A stretch of 64,000 bases of DNA. Source: Fluctibacter halophilus (GTDB lineage: Bacteria > Pseudomonadota > Gammaproteobacteria > Enterobacterales > Alteromonadaceae). Made by a program: the position numbers and the translations under genes. The first letter of the stretch is position 1. Each line of letters opens with the position of its first letter. Shown here piece after piece: positions 8,268-18,890 of the stretch. The notes below the pieces were generated by a model. The model was not told the origin of the DNA and ran no database searches. It was given only the letters and a program-made list of their open reading frames with translations. The stretch covers positions 124,001 to 188,000 of the forward strand of contig NZ_JAJEWP010000002.1 of NCBI RefSeq assembly GCF_020687825.1. The letters run 5' to 3'.

Positions 8268-9202
8268 TGTCTGTGCCATTTACCCACACCTCGGTACTGC
8301 TGCAGGAGTCCGTTGATGCGCTGGCGATCCGCCCTGACGGTATCTACATTGATGCTACCTTCGGCCGCGGCGGTCATAGCCAGGCGATCCTCGATGCACT
8401 GTCTGACAACGGCCGCCTAATAGCACTGGATCGGGATCCCCAGGCAATCAGCGCAGCACAACGTTTTGCTGACGATCCCCGCTTTGAGATCGTCCACACC
8501 CCCTTTTCAGCCCTGCAAGCTGTCGTTGCTGAGAAAGGTCTGAACGAACAGATTGACGGGATTCTGATGGATCTCGGTGTGTCATCTCCTCAACTGGATG
8601 ATGCGTCACGGGGTTTCAGCTTCATGAAAGACGGTCCGTTGGATATGCGCATGGATACCACCCGAGGTGTCAGTGCAGCTGACTGGCTGGCGAGTGCCGA
8701 TGAAGATGACATCTGTCAGGTATTGAAAGAATTTGGCGAAGAAAAGTTTGGCCGCCGCATCGCCCATGCGATCGTGACAACCCGCGATGAGCAACCGCTG
8801 ACCACCACTGCTCAATTGGCCAAACTGATCGATGCCGCTGTGCCGGTCAAAGACAAGCACAAACATCCAGCGACCCGCAGCTTTCAGGGTATCCGTATTT
8901 ATATCAACAGTGAACTGGAGGAAATTCGCACGGCTCTCAAAGGTGCGTTGGCATCCTTGCGCAGTGGCGGACGTCTGGCGGTGATCAGTTTCCACTCCCT
9001 GGAAGATAGACTGGTTAAACGCTTTATGCGTGAACAAAGCCGTGGCAAGCAGGTGCCTCATGGGTTACCGCTGACTGAAAAAGAATTGGATGCCAGTCGG
9101 GCCATGCGCCTGATCGGTAAAGCCATCAAGCCGAGTTCGGCAGAATTACAACAAAATGTCAGGGCCAGGAGCTCCGTTCTCAGGGTGGCAGAGAAACGAT
9201 GA
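8267..9202 (+). CDS. rsmH: 16S rRNA (cytosine(1402)-N(4))-methyltransferase
   Basis: A 311-residue S-adenosylmethionine-dependent methyltransferase that N4-methylates C1402 in the decoding centre of 16S rRNA. The start [13 protein letters not shown] and [17 protein letters not shown] form the SAM-binding motif; [21 protein letters not shown] and [18 protein letters not shown] are hallmark blocks. It is the second gene of the dcw cluster and overlaps ftsL by 4 bases (ATGA). Confidence 0.97.
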   Translation: MSVPFTHTSVLLQESVDALAIRPDGIYIDATFGRGGHSQAILDALSDNGRLIALDRDPQAISAAQRFADDPRFEIVHTPFSALQAVVAEKGLNEQIDGILMDLGVSSPQLDDASRGFSFMKDGPLDMRMDTTRGVSAADWLASADEDDICQVLKEFGEEKFGRRIAHAIVTTRDEQPLTTTAQLAKLIDAAVPVKDKHKHPATRSFQGIRIYINSELEEIRTALKGALASLRSGGRLAVISFHSLEDRLVKRFMREQSRGKQVPHGLPLTEKELDASRAMRLIGKAIKPSSAELQQNVRARSSVLRVAEKR

Positions 9203-9519
9203 GTGAACGCGGCAGCAACTTCAATCTGGTGTTGTTAATCCTCACCGAACTAGCCCGACATCCAGTGCGGGTTTTGTTGTTTTTAGCGGTACTGGCCAGT
9301 GCCGCGATGGTGATCCTGACCACCCACCACAATCGACAGATGGCGATTGCGCTGGAATCCACCATGCAGGAGCGGGATAAACTGGATGTTGAGTGGCGTC
9401 ACCTGATCCTCGAACAGAGCGCGCTGACTGAGCACAACCGCATTGAATCGCTGGTCAAAGAGCAACTGGACATGCATCGTCCTACGCCAGAAGAAGAAAT
9501 TGTGGTGAGGGTCAAATGA
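9199..9519 (+). CDS. ftsL: Cell division protein FtsL
   Basis: A 106-residue bitopic membrane protein. A short cytoplasmic N-terminus is followed by a membrane segment at about residues 19-40 ([20 protein letters not shown]) and a periplasmic coiled coil ([20 protein letters not shown]...). FtsL joins FtsB and FtsQ to activate septal peptidoglycan synthesis by FtsW/FtsI. Sequence conservation in the family is low, but size, topology and position between rsmH and ftsI are diagnostic. It overlaps both neighbours by 4 bases. Confidence 0.93.
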   Translation: MSERGSNFNLVLLILTELARHPVRVLLFLAVLASAAMVILTTHHNRQMAIALESTMQERDKLDVEWRHLILEQSALTEHNRIESLVKEQLDMHRPTPEEEIVVRVK

Positions 9520-11267
9520 CGGCACGTTCGGTCCACGCCAAGCAAAATGTTGCGCCAAGCCTCGTACACTGGCGCTTTTGGGTGGTCGTGGGTGTCATTC
9601 TGCTGGTGTTTGCCGGCCTGACCCTGCGCGCCGCTTATATTCAGGTCATCGACCCGGATATGTTGATTGAGCAGGGTGACAATCGCTCGCTGCGTACCCG
9701 CAACATGCCGGTTCACCGGGGCATCATTACCGATCGCAACGGTGAACAATTGGCTGTCAGCGTACCGGTGCAGGCCATTTGGGCAGATCCGAAAACCGTA
9801 CATAGCGCCGATGCACTGTCGGACAACCGCCGTTGGCAGGCCCTGGCCGAAGTCCTTGGCATGAATGTTCAGACGCTGCGCGACAAGGTCGCCGACCCGA
9901 GCCGTCGCTTCGTGTACATCGAGCGCCAGGTGTCTCCGGCCATGGCTGATTATGTCGAACAACTGGATATCCCCGGTGTGTACTTGCGTGATGAGTCACG
10001 TCGTTACTACCCCAGCGGTGAAGTCTCGGCGCAATTGATCGGTTTTACCGATGTGGATGACAAGGGGCTGGAAGGCATCGAACGCCTGTATGATGACTGG
10101 CTGACCGGCACTCCCGGAAAGCGCAAGATCCGCCGTGACGGTAAAGGCCGTCAGGTCGAAATCCTGGAAGAAGAAAAAGGCGAAGCGCCGCATAATCTGC
10201 AATTGACCATTGATCAGCGTGTACAGGCCATTGCTTACAAAGAATTGAAAAAAGCCGTGCAGTACTACAAAGCCACGTCGGGATCAGCGGTGGTGGCAGA
10301 CGTTAACACCGGCGAAGTGCTTGCACTGGTTAACAGCCCCTCTTTCAACCCCAACAACCGACAGGATGTATCACCGCACCGGGTGCGCAATCGCGCGATC
10401 ACCGATGCCTTTGAGCCTGGATCGTCGGTCAAACCTTTGGCGGTGTTGAGTGCGCTGGAATTTGGTACCGTCGAGACCGACAGCGTGGTGGATACCTCGC
10501 CGGGGTGGATGCGTCTGGGTGGTAGTCGCGTGTATGACTCGCGAAATTACGGTGAGCTGACCCTGACCGAAATTATCCAGAAATCCAGCAACATGGGAAC
10601 CTCCAAGTTGGCGTTGTCGGTGCCCAAGAGTTTTATCCTCGATTTGTATTATGAAATGGGTTTGATGAGCGACTCCGGCAGCAACCTGTTGGGGGAGAGT
10701 TCAGGTATCTTTCATGAGCGTTCTCGTTGGTCAGATTTTGAATTGTCGACCCTATCCTTTGGTTATGGTCTGTCAGTGACCACCATGCAATTGGCGCGTT
10801 TGTACACGATCCTGGGCAACGGTGGTATTAAGCGTCCGTTGCAGGTCATTAAGTCAGAAACGGCGATTACCGGTGAGCGGGTACTGAGTGAAGAAAACGC
10901 CCGGGCGGTACTGGAAATGATGGAAAGTGTGACCCAGGAAGGCGGCTCAGGCACCAAAGCCCGGGTGCCGGGTTATCGGGTTGCGGGCAAGACCGGCACC
11001 AGCCGTAAGGCAGTTGCCGGTGGCTACGGTGAGGAGTACGTGAACATTTTTGCCGGCGTTGCGCCGGTGTCCAATCCGCAGTTGGCCGTGGTTGTCCTGA
11101 TCAACGAGCCCCGCGGTGAACTTTACTACGCTGGTGATACTGCGGCGCCAGTGTTTGGCAGTATTATGACGGGCGCGTTGCAACTGCTGAATGTGCCACC
11201 GGATAACCGCCGTGTGTCATCCCTTGCGGTCAATGCTCAGGTGGAGGTGCTCGATGGCGCAGAATAG
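9516..11267 (+). CDS. ftsI: Septal peptidoglycan transpeptidase FtsI (PBP3)
   Basis: A 583-residue division-specific transpeptidase that cross-links septal peptidoglycan and is a beta-lactam target. A membrane anchor at about 22-42 (FWVVVGVILLVFAGLTLRAA) is followed by the pedestal (MPVHRGIITDRNGEQLAVSVPV) and the transpeptidase domain. The catalytic motifs are complete: SSVK with Ser303, SSN in KSSNMGTSKL, and KTG at 492-494. It lies in the dcw cluster, with FtsL upstream and partner glycosyltransferase FtsW downstream. Its last 14 bases overlap murE. Confidence 0.97.
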   Translation: MTARSVHAKQNVAPSLVHWRFWVVVGVILLVFAGLTLRAAYIQVIDPDMLIEQGDNRSLRTRNMPVHRGIITDRNGEQLAVSVPVQAIWADPKTVHSADALSDNRRWQALAEVLGMNVQTLRDKVADPSRRFVYIERQVSPAMADYVEQLDIPGVYLRDESRRYYPSGEVSAQLIGFTDVDDKGLEGIERLYDDWLTGTPGKRKIRRDGKGRQVEILEEEKGEAPHNLQLTIDQRVQAIAYKELKKAVQYYKATSGSAVVADVNTGEVLALVNSPSFNPNNRQDVSPHRVRNRAITDAFEPGSSVKPLAVLSALEFGTVETDSVVDTSPGWMRLGGSRVYDSRNYGELTLTEIIQKSSNMGTSKLALSVPKSFILDLYYEMGLMSDSGSNLLGESSGIFHERSRWSDFELSTLSFGYGLSVTTMQLARLYTILGNGGIKRPLQVIKSETAITGERVLSEENARAVLEMMESVTQEGGSGTKARVPGYRVAGKTGTSRKAVAGGYGEEYVNIFAGVAPVSNPQLAVVVLINEPRGELYYAGDTAAPVFGSIMTGALQLLNVPPDNRRVSSLAVNAQVEVLDGAE

Positions 11268-12777
11268 CGGCAAAAGCATTCAACCTTTGCTGGCCGGTTA
11301 CGGCATCGAAGCACCGGATATCCGCATCACCGATTTGGTGCTGGACAGCCGTGAAGTCGCTATACACAAAGGGTTTGTGGCTATCAAAGGCCATCAGCGG
11401 GATGGACGAGATTTTATTCCTCAGGCCATCAGTCTGGGCGCCAAGGTGATTTTGGCTGAATGTGATGAGGTCCAGCAACACGGCGCGTTGCAGATGCGTG
11501 AACAGTCGCTGATCATCTCATTTTACCGTTTGGCTACCTCCCTGTCTGAGCTGGCGTGTCGTTTTTATGATTATCCGGCCAAAGCAATGGATGTTGTGGC
11601 AGTGACCGGCACCAACGGCAAAACCTCTACTGTGCAATTGATTACCCAGTGGCGCCATGCCGTGGGTGAGGTTTGTGCTTCAGTTGGTACGCTGGGCGCT
11701 GGTGTCTATGCCGGACAACAGGCCGATTTGGATGAAACCGTCAATACCACACCTGATGCGGTGCAGATGCCCCGCTTGCTGGCAGATTTTGTTACTCAGG
11801 GCGTTCGTCAGGTCGCACTGGAGGCGTCTTCCCACGCGTTGGTGCAAGGCCGCATTGCCGCGTTAGACGTAAACGTTGCGGTGTTTACCAACCTGACCCG
11901 GGATCACCTGGATTATCATGGCACCATGGCCGAATACGCCAACGCCAAACGTCGCTTATTGGCGCAGCCCGGCCTGACCCATGTGGTCGTTAATCTGGAT
12001 GATCCCGAAAGCCGACAATGGATCAACGCACTGCCTGAGCAGGTGCAATTGATTGGTATCACCCGGGGCAAACACGCTTTTTCCCTGCCCGAAGGGGCAC
12101 TGCTACTGCGTGCAGAGCAGACGGTCTTTCACAGTGCCGGTTGCGACATTCAACTGACTGGCACGTTCGGCCAGGGCATCTTGTCTGTATCGCTGTTGGG
12201 GGCGTTCAACGTTCACAACGTGCTGTGTGCGATGGCATCTCTGCTGGCGCTGGGCGTTGACTTTGACACCCTGTTGGCCAAAGCGTCTAGCCTGCATCCA
12301 GTGGCCGGTCGCATGGAAGTGTTCAGTGCTCCCGGCTCGGCCAGTGTTGTCGTAGATTACGCCCACACACCGGATGCCTTGCAGCAAGCCCTGACAGCAA
12401 TGGCCGATCACTGTCATGGACAGCGTTGGGTGGTGTTTGGTTGTGGTGGCGACCGGGACACTGGCAAGCGACCGTTGATGGGCGAAGTGGCAGAGCGATT
12501 TGCTGATCGCATCATTCTCACCAACGACAACAGTCGTTCAGAACAGCCATTGGCCATCGTGAATGACATTCTGGCAGGGTGCCGACAGCCGGAAGCCATC
12601 GACATTATTCTGGATCGCAAAGCCGCGATCCAATCAGCGCTGCAACACGCCGCCCCCGAGGACATGATCCTGGTGGCTGGCAAAGGCCACGAAAACTATC
12701 AAATCATCGGATCGGATGTGCTCGATTACGATGAACGCGACTACGTAAAAAATACAATAAAGGGGAACGCGCAATGA
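11254..12777 (+). CDS. murE: UDP-MurNAc-L-Ala-D-Glu:meso-diaminopimelate ligase
   Basis: A 507-residue Mur ligase that adds the third stem-peptide residue to the cytoplasmic peptidoglycan precursor. GTNGKTS (119-125) is the ATP loop; TNLTRDHLDYHG and VDYAHTPDAL are family blocks. The start at 11254 follows GGAGG and gives an N-terminus (MAQNSGKSIQPLLAGYGIEA) of normal length; a longer frame opens at 11191 inside ftsI. The substrate-recognition motif is usually DNPR in diaminopimelate-adding enzymes; here it reads DNSR (425-428), with Ser in place of Pro. The arginine that contacts diaminopimelate is kept, so meso-diaminopimelate remains the expected substrate. It overlaps murF by 4 bases. Confidence 0.96.
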   Translation: MAQNSGKSIQPLLAGYGIEAPDIRITDLVLDSREVAIHKGFVAIKGHQRDGRDFIPQAISLGAKVILAECDEVQQHGALQMREQSLIISFYRLATSLSELACRFYDYPAKAMDVVAVTGTNGKTSTVQLITQWRHAVGEVCASVGTLGAGVYAGQQADLDETVNTTPDAVQMPRLLADFVTQGVRQVALEASSHALVQGRIAALDVNVAVFTNLTRDHLDYHGTMAEYANAKRRLLAQPGLTHVVVNLDDPESRQWINALPEQVQLIGITRGKHAFSLPEGALLLRAEQTVFHSAGCDIQLTGTFGQGILSVSLLGAFNVHNVLCAMASLLALGVDFDTLLAKASSLHPVAGRMEVFSAPGSASVVVDYAHTPDALQQALTAMADHCHGQRWVVFGCGGDRDTGKRPLMGEVAERFADRIILTNDNSRSEQPLAIVNDILAGCRQPEAIDIILDRKAAIQSALQHAAPEDMILVAGKGHENYQIIGSDVLDYDERDYVKNTIKGNAQ

Positions 12778-14168
12778 TTACTGTGACGCTGGACTGGCTG
12801 GCTAATCAGGTCGGAGGACAAACTCAGCACGGCGATATCACCGTGACCGGAGTGAGTACGGATACGCGAACCATTCAGCCCGGTGACGTGTTTGTTGCAT
12901 TGGTTGGTCCCAATTTTAACGGACATGCCTTCGTCGAGCAGGCACTGGAAAAAGGGGCGGTGGCTGCCATCGTGAGTGAGGAAGTTGATGCGCCCATTCC
13001 CCAGATCAACGTACAGGATACCAAGCTGGCGTTGGGCCAACTGGCGGCGGCAGTCAAAGCCGAAGTGGCACCGAAAACGGTCGCTATCACTGGCAGCAGC
13101 GGTAAAACGACGGTCAAAGAAATGGTTGCGGCGATCCTTTCTCGTCGCGGCAAAGTGCTGGCCACCCAGGGCAATTTCAACAATGACATCGGCGTACCGC
13201 TGACCTTGTTGCGCCTCGAACCCAGCCATGATTTTGCGGTGATAGAGCTGGGGGCCAATCACCTGGGTGAAATTGCTTATACCACCTCGCTGGTGAAGCC
13301 GGATGTGTCCACCATCGTCAATGCTGCAGCGGCGCACCTGGAAGGTTTTGGCAGTTTGTTTGGTGTGGCGCGGGCAAAGAGCGAAATTTTCAAAGGTCTT
13401 GAAGACAGTGGCGTAGCAATACTGAACCGTGACAGTCAGTTTTATGATTACTGGCATGGCAAATTACACCAGCACACGATCAAGACGTTCTCGGTTGAGC
13501 ATGATGATCAGGATTTCACGGCCGAGGACGTGATGCTCGGCCTGGATGGCTGTGCCCAGTTTACCCTTGCTACGCCTAATGGCCGGATGCCGGTTCACCT
13601 GGCTTTGCCGGGCATGCACAATGTCAGCAACGCGCTGGTCGCGGCAGCATTGTCGATGGAAGTGGGTGCTAGCCTTGAAGATGTCAAATATGGTCTGGAA
13701 CACATGAAACAGGTCAGCGGCCGCTTGCAGGTGCATCAACTGACCAATCAAATCAAGATCCTCGATGACAGCTACAACGCCAACGTCGCCTCGGTACATG
13801 CCGCGATTGACTTGCTGGCCAGCTTTTCTGGTCGACGTATTCTGGTACTGGGGGATATGGGTGAGTTGGGCGAGAAAGCCCGCTACTACCATGAAGAAGT
13901 GGGAGAGTACGCCCGCAACAAAGGTATCGATGCGCTGTACACCTTAGGGGTTCTGAGCCAAAGTGCCAGTGATGCGTTTGGTGGACAACATTTCAGTGAT
14001 CTCGACACCCTGGTACAAGCCATCTGCGCTGACACCTGTAACGAACAGCGCGATGTTTCCGTGCTGGTCAAAGGGTCCCGTAGCGCACGAATGGAGCGAG
14101 TGGTCAAAGCCCTGGAGGGCTCTCCGTTGGGAAAGCTTGAACGGGTTAGGGAGCGCATCGCATGTTAA
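12774..14168 (+). CDS. murF: UDP-MurNAc-tripeptide:D-Ala-D-Ala ligase
   Basis: A 464-residue Mur ligase that adds D-alanyl-D-alanine to complete the pentapeptide precursor. GSSGKTT (107-113) is the ATP loop; [27 protein letters not shown] and [15 protein letters not shown] are typical MurF blocks. The substrate dipeptide is made by DdlB, further along in the same cluster. It overlaps murE by 4 bases and mraY by 7. Confidence 0.97.
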   Translation: MITVTLDWLANQVGGQTQHGDITVTGVSTDTRTIQPGDVFVALVGPNFNGHAFVEQALEKGAVAAIVSEEVDAPIPQINVQDTKLALGQLAAAVKAEVAPKTVAITGSSGKTTVKEMVAAILSRRGKVLATQGNFNNDIGVPLTLLRLEPSHDFAVIELGANHLGEIAYTTSLVKPDVSTIVNAAAAHLEGFGSLFGVARAKSEIFKGLEDSGVAILNRDSQFYDYWHGKLHQHTIKTFSVEHDDQDFTAEDVMLGLDGCAQFTLATPNGRMPVHLALPGMHNVSNALVAAALSMEVGASLEDVKYGLEHMKQVSGRLQVHQLTNQIKILDDSYNANVASVHAAIDLLASFSGRRILVLGDMGELGEKARYYHEEVGEYARNKGIDALYTLGVLSQSASDAFGGQHFSDLDTLVQAICADTCNEQRDVSVLVKGSRSARMERVVKALEGSPLGKLERVRERIAC

Positions 14169-15244
14169 TTTGGCTGGCCGAATGGCTGCAGCAGTATGAG
14201 TCCGGGTTCAACGTATTTTCGTACCTGACCATGCGTGCCATTCTCAGTACCCTGACAGCGTTGTTGATGGCAGTGTTGATTGGGCCTCGTATGATCACCT
14301 GGTTGCAGCGTATGCAGATTGGTCAGACCGTACGTGACGATGGTCCGCAAAGTCACTTATCAAAAGCCGGCACACCGACCATGGGCGGATTATTGATCCT
14401 GGCGGCTATCATCACCAGTGTGTTGTTGTGGGCCAATCTGGAAAACCGGTATGTGTGGGTGACATTGTTCATCGTTGCGGGGTACGGCTTGATCGGCTTT
14501 GTGGATGACTACCGTAAAGTGGTGCGCAAAGACCCTAAAGGGTTGATCGCAAAATGGAAGTATTTCTGGCAGTCGGTGATCGCTATCAGCGTGGCGATTT
14601 TCCTCTACGCCAATGCGCAGGATCCCGCCGAAACAGCACTGCTGGTACCGTTTTTTAAAGAAGTGATGCCGCAACTGGGTATGTTTTACATTGTGGTGGT
14701 GTATTTCACCGTGGTGGGTACCAGTAATGCGGTTAACCTGACCGACGGCCTGGATGGGCTGGCCATTGTACCAACCATACTGGTAGCCGGTGCGTTGGCG
14801 ATTTTCGCCTATACCACCGGCAATACCAATTTTTCCAGCTACCTGAATATTCCCTACATTCCCGACACCAGTGAACTGGTGGTGGTGTGTACTGCCATCG
14901 TTGGCGCCGGTCTGGGCTTTCTGTGGTTTAACACCTATCCCGCGCAGGTTTTCATGGGTGATGTCGGCTCTCTGGCGCTGGGCGGTACCCTTGGCATTAT
15001 GGCCGTTCTGGTGCGCCAGGAAATCGTACTGATCATCATGGGCGGCGTGTTCGTGGCCGAAACCCTCAGCGTGATATTGCAGGTTGGTTCGTACAAATTA
15101 CGCGGCCAGCGTATTTTCAGAATGGCCCCCATTCACCATCACTATGAACTCAAAGGATGGCCCGAGCCGCGCGTTATTGTGCGCTTCTGGATCATCTCTC
15201 TGATCCTGGTGTTGGTGGGTCTGGCAACTCTGAAGTTGAGGTAA
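14162..15244 (+). CDS. mraY: Phospho-N-acetylmuramoyl-pentapeptide transferase MraY
   Basis: A 360-residue polytopic inner-membrane enzyme that transfers phospho-MurNAc-pentapeptide to undecaprenyl phosphate, giving lipid I. The normal ten or so membrane segments are present. Signature blocks are [20 protein letters not shown] (Asp-Asp motif), [22 protein letters not shown] and the histidine-rich [14 protein letters not shown] loop near the C-terminus. It sits between murF and murD. Confidence 0.97.
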   Translation: MLIWLAEWLQQYESGFNVFSYLTMRAILSTLTALLMAVLIGPRMITWLQRMQIGQTVRDDGPQSHLSKAGTPTMGGLLILAAIITSVLLWANLENRYVWVTLFIVAGYGLIGFVDDYRKVVRKDPKGLIAKWKYFWQSVIAISVAIFLYANAQDPAETALLVPFFKEVMPQLGMFYIVVVYFTVVGTSNAVNLTDGLDGLAIVPTILVAGALAIFAYTTGNTNFSSYLNIPYIPDTSELVVVCTAIVGAGLGFLWFNTYPAQVFMGDVGSLALGGTLGIMAVLVRQEIVLIIMGGVFVAETLSVILQVGSYKLRGQRIFRMAPIHHHYELKGWPEPRVIVRFWIISLILVLVGLATLKLR

Positions 15245-15254
15245 CACAAAGATT

Positions 15255-16562
15255 ATGCCAATCAGCACATACGAAAATATGCAAGTCGTTGTCGTCGGGC
15301 TAGGCCTGACCGGAACGTCGTGTGTGCGTTATTTGCAGCAACAGGGAGCACATGTCATCGGCATGGACAGTCGTAGCGATGTCACGCTGGACTGCAATAT
15401 TCCCTTGCACCTTGGCACTTTGGATGCTGACGTGCTCAGTAAAGCTGACCTCATTGTTGCCAGTCCCGGCGTTGATACCCATCAGGGCGCGTTTGATAAA
15501 GCGCGTGCCGCTGGCGTGGCGATTATTGGTGACGTTGAGCTGTTTGCCCGCGCCAACCAGGCTAAGGTGATTGCAGTGACCGGTTCAAACGGTAAATCGA
15601 CGGTGGTGACCTTAATTCATGCGGCGCTCAAAGCCTGTGGGCAACGTGTGGCGTTGGGCGGCAATATAGGAACCCCAGTGTTGGAATTGCTCGACCTGGA
15701 TGCCGACATCATGGTGTTGGAGCTGTCCAGCTTCCAGCTTGAAACCACCCAGTCACTGACACCTCAGGTCGCGGCTGTGTTGAATGTCAGTGACGATCAT
15801 CTAGACCGTCATGGCACATTGACGGCCTATCAACAGGCCAAACTGCGTATTTATCAGGGCGCTTCCCAGTGTGTTTATAACCGCACCGATCCCCTGACCT
15901 ATCCGCCTCACGCACAGATTGAACACAGCATTGGTTTGGACACGGTGGCCAGAGGGTGGGGTTGGAACGAGCAAACTCGTAGTATCGAACACAATGGCGA
16001 GGTTGTACTGGAAGCCCAAGCGTGCCGCCTGCAGGGGCGACACAATATGCTGAACCTGCAAGCCGTGCTGGCTTGCCTGCAACCCTTTGTCAGTGACTGG
16101 CAACCGGTGTGGGATGCGCTGACCCAATTTGAAGGATTACCTCATCGTTTCCAGACCGTCTCAATAAAGGGGGGCGTGTGCTGGATCAATGACTCCAAAG
16201 CGACCAATGTTGGCGCTACCCTGGCGGCCATCGAAGGTGTGCTGCTCAGTGCCGGACAACAACTGATCGTGATCGCTGGCGGGGTGGGCAAAGGGGCCGA
16301 TTTCAGCCCGCTACAGGATGTGTTCCAACAACGGGTTGGTCACCTTATCACCTTGGGTCAGGATGGCCCCACACTGGCCGCGTTGAAACCCGGCAGCCAG
16401 CAGGTTGCTTCGATGGCAGAAGCGGTATCTCTGGCCAAAACACTCGCTCGCAGTGGCGACGTTGTATTGTTGGCTCCGGCCTGCGCCAGCCTGGACATGT
16501 TCGCTAACTACCAGGCCCGTGGTGACGCGTTTGCCCAAGCGATTGAGGAGCTTGCCGCATGA
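15255..16562 (+). CDS. murD: UDP-MurNAc-L-Ala:D-Glu ligase
   Basis: A 435-residue Mur ligase adding D-glutamate to the precursor. The N-terminal domain starts VVVVGLGLTGTSCVRYL; GSNGKST (110-116) is the ATP loop, LELSSFQLETT and NVSDDHLDRHG follow, and INDSKATNVGATLAAIEG lies in the third domain. It begins 10 bases after mraY and overlaps ftsW by 4. The ATG at 15255 gives a ten-residue lead before the first beta strand; the in-frame ATG at residue 9 (QVVVVG) is an alternative start. Confidence 0.96.
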   Translation: MPISTYENMQVVVVGLGLTGTSCVRYLQQQGAHVIGMDSRSDVTLDCNIPLHLGTLDADVLSKADLIVASPGVDTHQGAFDKARAAGVAIIGDVELFARANQAKVIAVTGSNGKSTVVTLIHAALKACGQRVALGGNIGTPVLELLDLDADIMVLELSSFQLETTQSLTPQVAAVLNVSDDHLDRHGTLTAYQQAKLRIYQGASQCVYNRTDPLTYPPHAQIEHSIGLDTVARGWGWNEQTRSIEHNGEVVLEAQACRLQGRHNMLNLQAVLACLQPFVSDWQPVWDALTQFEGLPHRFQTVSIKGGVCWINDSKATNVGATLAAIEGVLLSAGQQLIVIAGGVGKGADFSPLQDVFQQRVGHLITLGQDGPTLAALKPGSQQVASMAEAVSLAKTLARSGDVVLLAPACASLDMFANYQARGDAFAQAIEELAA

Positions 16563-17830
16563 TTGCCAACTTCTCAGCCACCGAACATTTACGCGCGCTG
16601 TTTTCCCAACGGCACGATAAAGAAACTGTCTTTCCGTTTGACGTCGGGTTGTTGTTGCTTGCGGTCACCCTGATGGCAATAGGCCTGGTGATCGTGACGT
16701 CTGCGTCGATGCCCGAGGCATCCCGTTTATATGACAATCCGTTTTATTTCGCTATTCGTCATGTGGTGTATATCTGTCTGGCGATGATTGCTGGCCTTAT
16801 CGTGTTAAACATTCCCATGCATTGGTGGCGCGCCAGCAACCCCTATTTGTTGCTGTTTGCCATTGCCTTGTTGGTCGCCGTATTGTTGGTAGGGCGCAAC
16901 ATTAATGGCAGTACCCGCTGGCTGGTGGTCGGGCCGATCACCATTCAGGCTGCCGAGCCGGCCAAGTTATTTTTCTTCTGCTATCTGGCAGGTTACCTGG
17001 TGCGTCGCTACGAAGAAGTTACCGAGAACCTCAAAGGCTTTATCAAGCCGTTGTTGGTGTTTTTTGTGTTGGCTATTCTGCTACTGATGCAGCCCGATTT
17101 GGGTACCGTGGTGGTGATGTTTGCCACGACCGTAGGATTGCTGTTCCTGGCCGGTGCCCGACTGTGGCAGTTCTTTGGCCTGCTGCTGGCCGGTATTCTG
17201 GCCATCGTTGCCTTGATCCTGTTTGAGAGTTACCGGATGCAACGGGTCATTTCATTCCTCGACCCCTGGGCCGATCCGTTCGGCAGTGGCTATCAGCTGA
17301 CCCAATCGCTGATGGCGTTTGGTCGCGGCGATCTGTTGGGCCAAGGCTTGGGCAACAGTCTGCAGAAATTGCAATTCCTGCCAATTGCGCACACCGATTT
17401 TATCGTCGCCATTCTGGCCGAGGAGCTCGGATTTTTGGGTATTGCCATGGTACTGGGTTTGTTGTTTGCGCTGGTGTTTAAAGCCCTCAAACTGGGCAAC
17501 ATTGCGTTACAAAAACAGCGTCCTTTTGATGCTTACCTGGCCTACGCCATCGGTATCTGGTTCAGCTTCCAGACCGCGGTCAATGTGGGCGCCGCAGCCG
17601 GCGCTCTGCCGACCAAAGGCCTGACATTGCCGTTAGTCAGTTATGGCGGTTCAAGCATCATTACCATGACCGTGGCGGTGGCGCTGCTGATCCGGATTGA
17701 TTTTGAGATGCGCGTGGATGGCGTACACGCATTGAGCCTCAAGGGGCCGCGTAAACAGAAATCTGCGCGCAAAAATGTCAATGCTGTATTGGATGATGTC
17801 CGTGACAGTGCGGAGGTGGCCAATGACTAA
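16559..17830 (+). CDS. ftsW: Septal peptidoglycan glycosyltransferase FtsW (SEDS family)
   Basis: A 423-residue polytopic membrane protein with about ten membrane segments. It polymerises glycan strands from lipid II at the septum with its partner FtsI. SEDS blocks visible are [51 protein letters not shown] and the C-terminal [18 protein letters not shown] cytoplasmic, basic C-tail follows. It overlaps murD by 4 bases and murG by 8. Confidence 0.97.
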   Translation: MIANFSATEHLRALFSQRHDKETVFPFDVGLLLLAVTLMAIGLVIVTSASMPEASRLYDNPFYFAIRHVVYICLAMIAGLIVLNIPMHWWRASNPYLLLFAIALLVAVLLVGRNINGSTRWLVVGPITIQAAEPAKLFFFCYLAGYLVRRYEEVTENLKGFIKPLLVFFVLAILLLMQPDLGTVVVMFATTVGLLFLAGARLWQFFGLLLAGILAIVALILFESYRMQRVISFLDPWADPFGSGYQLTQSLMAFGRGDLLGQGLGNSLQKLQFLPIAHTDFIVAILAEELGFLGIAMVLGLLFALVFKALKLGNIALQKQRPFDAYLAYAIGIWFSFQTAVNVGAAAGALPTKGLTLPLVSYGGSSIITMTVAVALLIRIDFEMRVDGVHALSLKGPRKQKSARKNVNAVLDDVRDSAEVAND

Positions 17831-18890
17831 GCGATTACTGGTCATGGCCGGCGGTACCGGTGGTCACGTATTCCCGGGTCTGGCGGTGGCGGATTGCCTG
17901 AAAGCACAGGGCTGGCAGGTGGACTGGTTGGGCACCCCTGCTCGTATGGAGGCGACCCTGGTGCCCCAACATGGCTATCCATTTCACGGTATTGACGTGG
18001 CTGGTCTGCGTGGCAATGGCGCACTGGGTTGGTTAAAAGCACCACTGATGCTGTTGCGGGCCATTCGCCAGAGTCGACGTATCATCAAGCAGCTCAAACC
18101 CGACGTGGTGCTGGGCATGGGCGGTTTTGCCAGTGGCCCGGGCGGCGTGGCGGCAAAAGCCAGCGGCATTCCGCTGGTATTGCACGAGCAAAATGCCGCA
18201 GCAGGGCTGACCAACAAACTGTTGGCGCCTTTGGCCAGTCGAGTTCTGTGTGGCTTTGCCGGTGCGTTTACACAGGCAACCGTGGTGGGTAATCCGGTTC
18301 GCCAGGGTTTCACTGAACTGACACCTAAACACAGTGTCAACACACCGATGCGCCTGTTAGTGATTGGCGGCAGTCTGGGCGCACAAGCGCTCAACGACGC
18401 GGTGCCAACTGCGTTGGCCCAGATGCAGAATATTGAGGTTCGCCATCAGGCGGGCAAGGGCAATGCCGAGCACGTCACCGAGCGTTATCGAACGCTGGGC
18501 AACGAAGCTTTGCAATGGCAGGTGGATGCGTTTATCGATGACATGGTCGCAGCGTACGCGTGGGCAGACATCGTTGTGTGCCGGGCTGGGGCATTGACCG
18601 TATCTGAGTTGGCGGCATCCGGCCGGGCAGGGATTTTTGTGCCCTTACCCCATGCCGTTGATGATCACCAGACGCGCAACGCAAAAGCGTTGACCGACCA
18701 TCAGGCCGGCATTTTGTTACCTCAATCCGCACAATTGTCGCAACAATTGACGGCGGTACTGAATAACCTGATTGCTAACCCCGAAGACGTGATTACCATG
18801 GGTAACAAGGCCCGGGCGTTGGCAACGCTGGATGCGGCGAATAGCGTGGCCCGCATCTGCAGCGAATTGGCGGAGAATAAGCATGATTAA
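17823..18890 (+). CDS. murG: UDP-GlcNAc:lipid I N-acetylglucosaminyltransferase MurG
   Basis: A 355-residue GT-B glycosyltransferase on the inner face of the membrane that converts lipid I to lipid [18 protein letters not shown] (8-23) is the N-terminal G-loop, [13 protein letters not shown] follows and [11 protein letters not shown] is the acceptor site. The C-terminal [16 protein letters not shown] block binds UDP-GlcNAc. The ATG at 17823, behind GGAGG, is chosen over an ATG 48 bases upstream that lies inside ftsW. It overlaps murC by 8 bases. Confidence 0.97.
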   Translation: MTKRLLVMAGGTGGHVFPGLAVADCLKAQGWQVDWLGTPARMEATLVPQHGYPFHGIDVAGLRGNGALGWLKAPLMLLRAIRQSRRIIKQLKPDVVLGMGGFASGPGGVAAKASGIPLVLHEQNAAAGLTNKLLAPLASRVLCGFAGAFTQATVVGNPVRQGFTELTPKHSVNTPMRLLVIGGSLGAQALNDAVPTALAQMQNIEVRHQAGKGNAEHVTERYRTLGNEALQWQVDAFIDDMVAAYAWADIVVCRAGALTVSELAASGRAGIFVPLPHAVDDHQTRNAKALTDHQAGILLPQSAQLSQQLTAVLNNLIANPEDVITMGNKARALATLDAANSVARICSELAENKHD

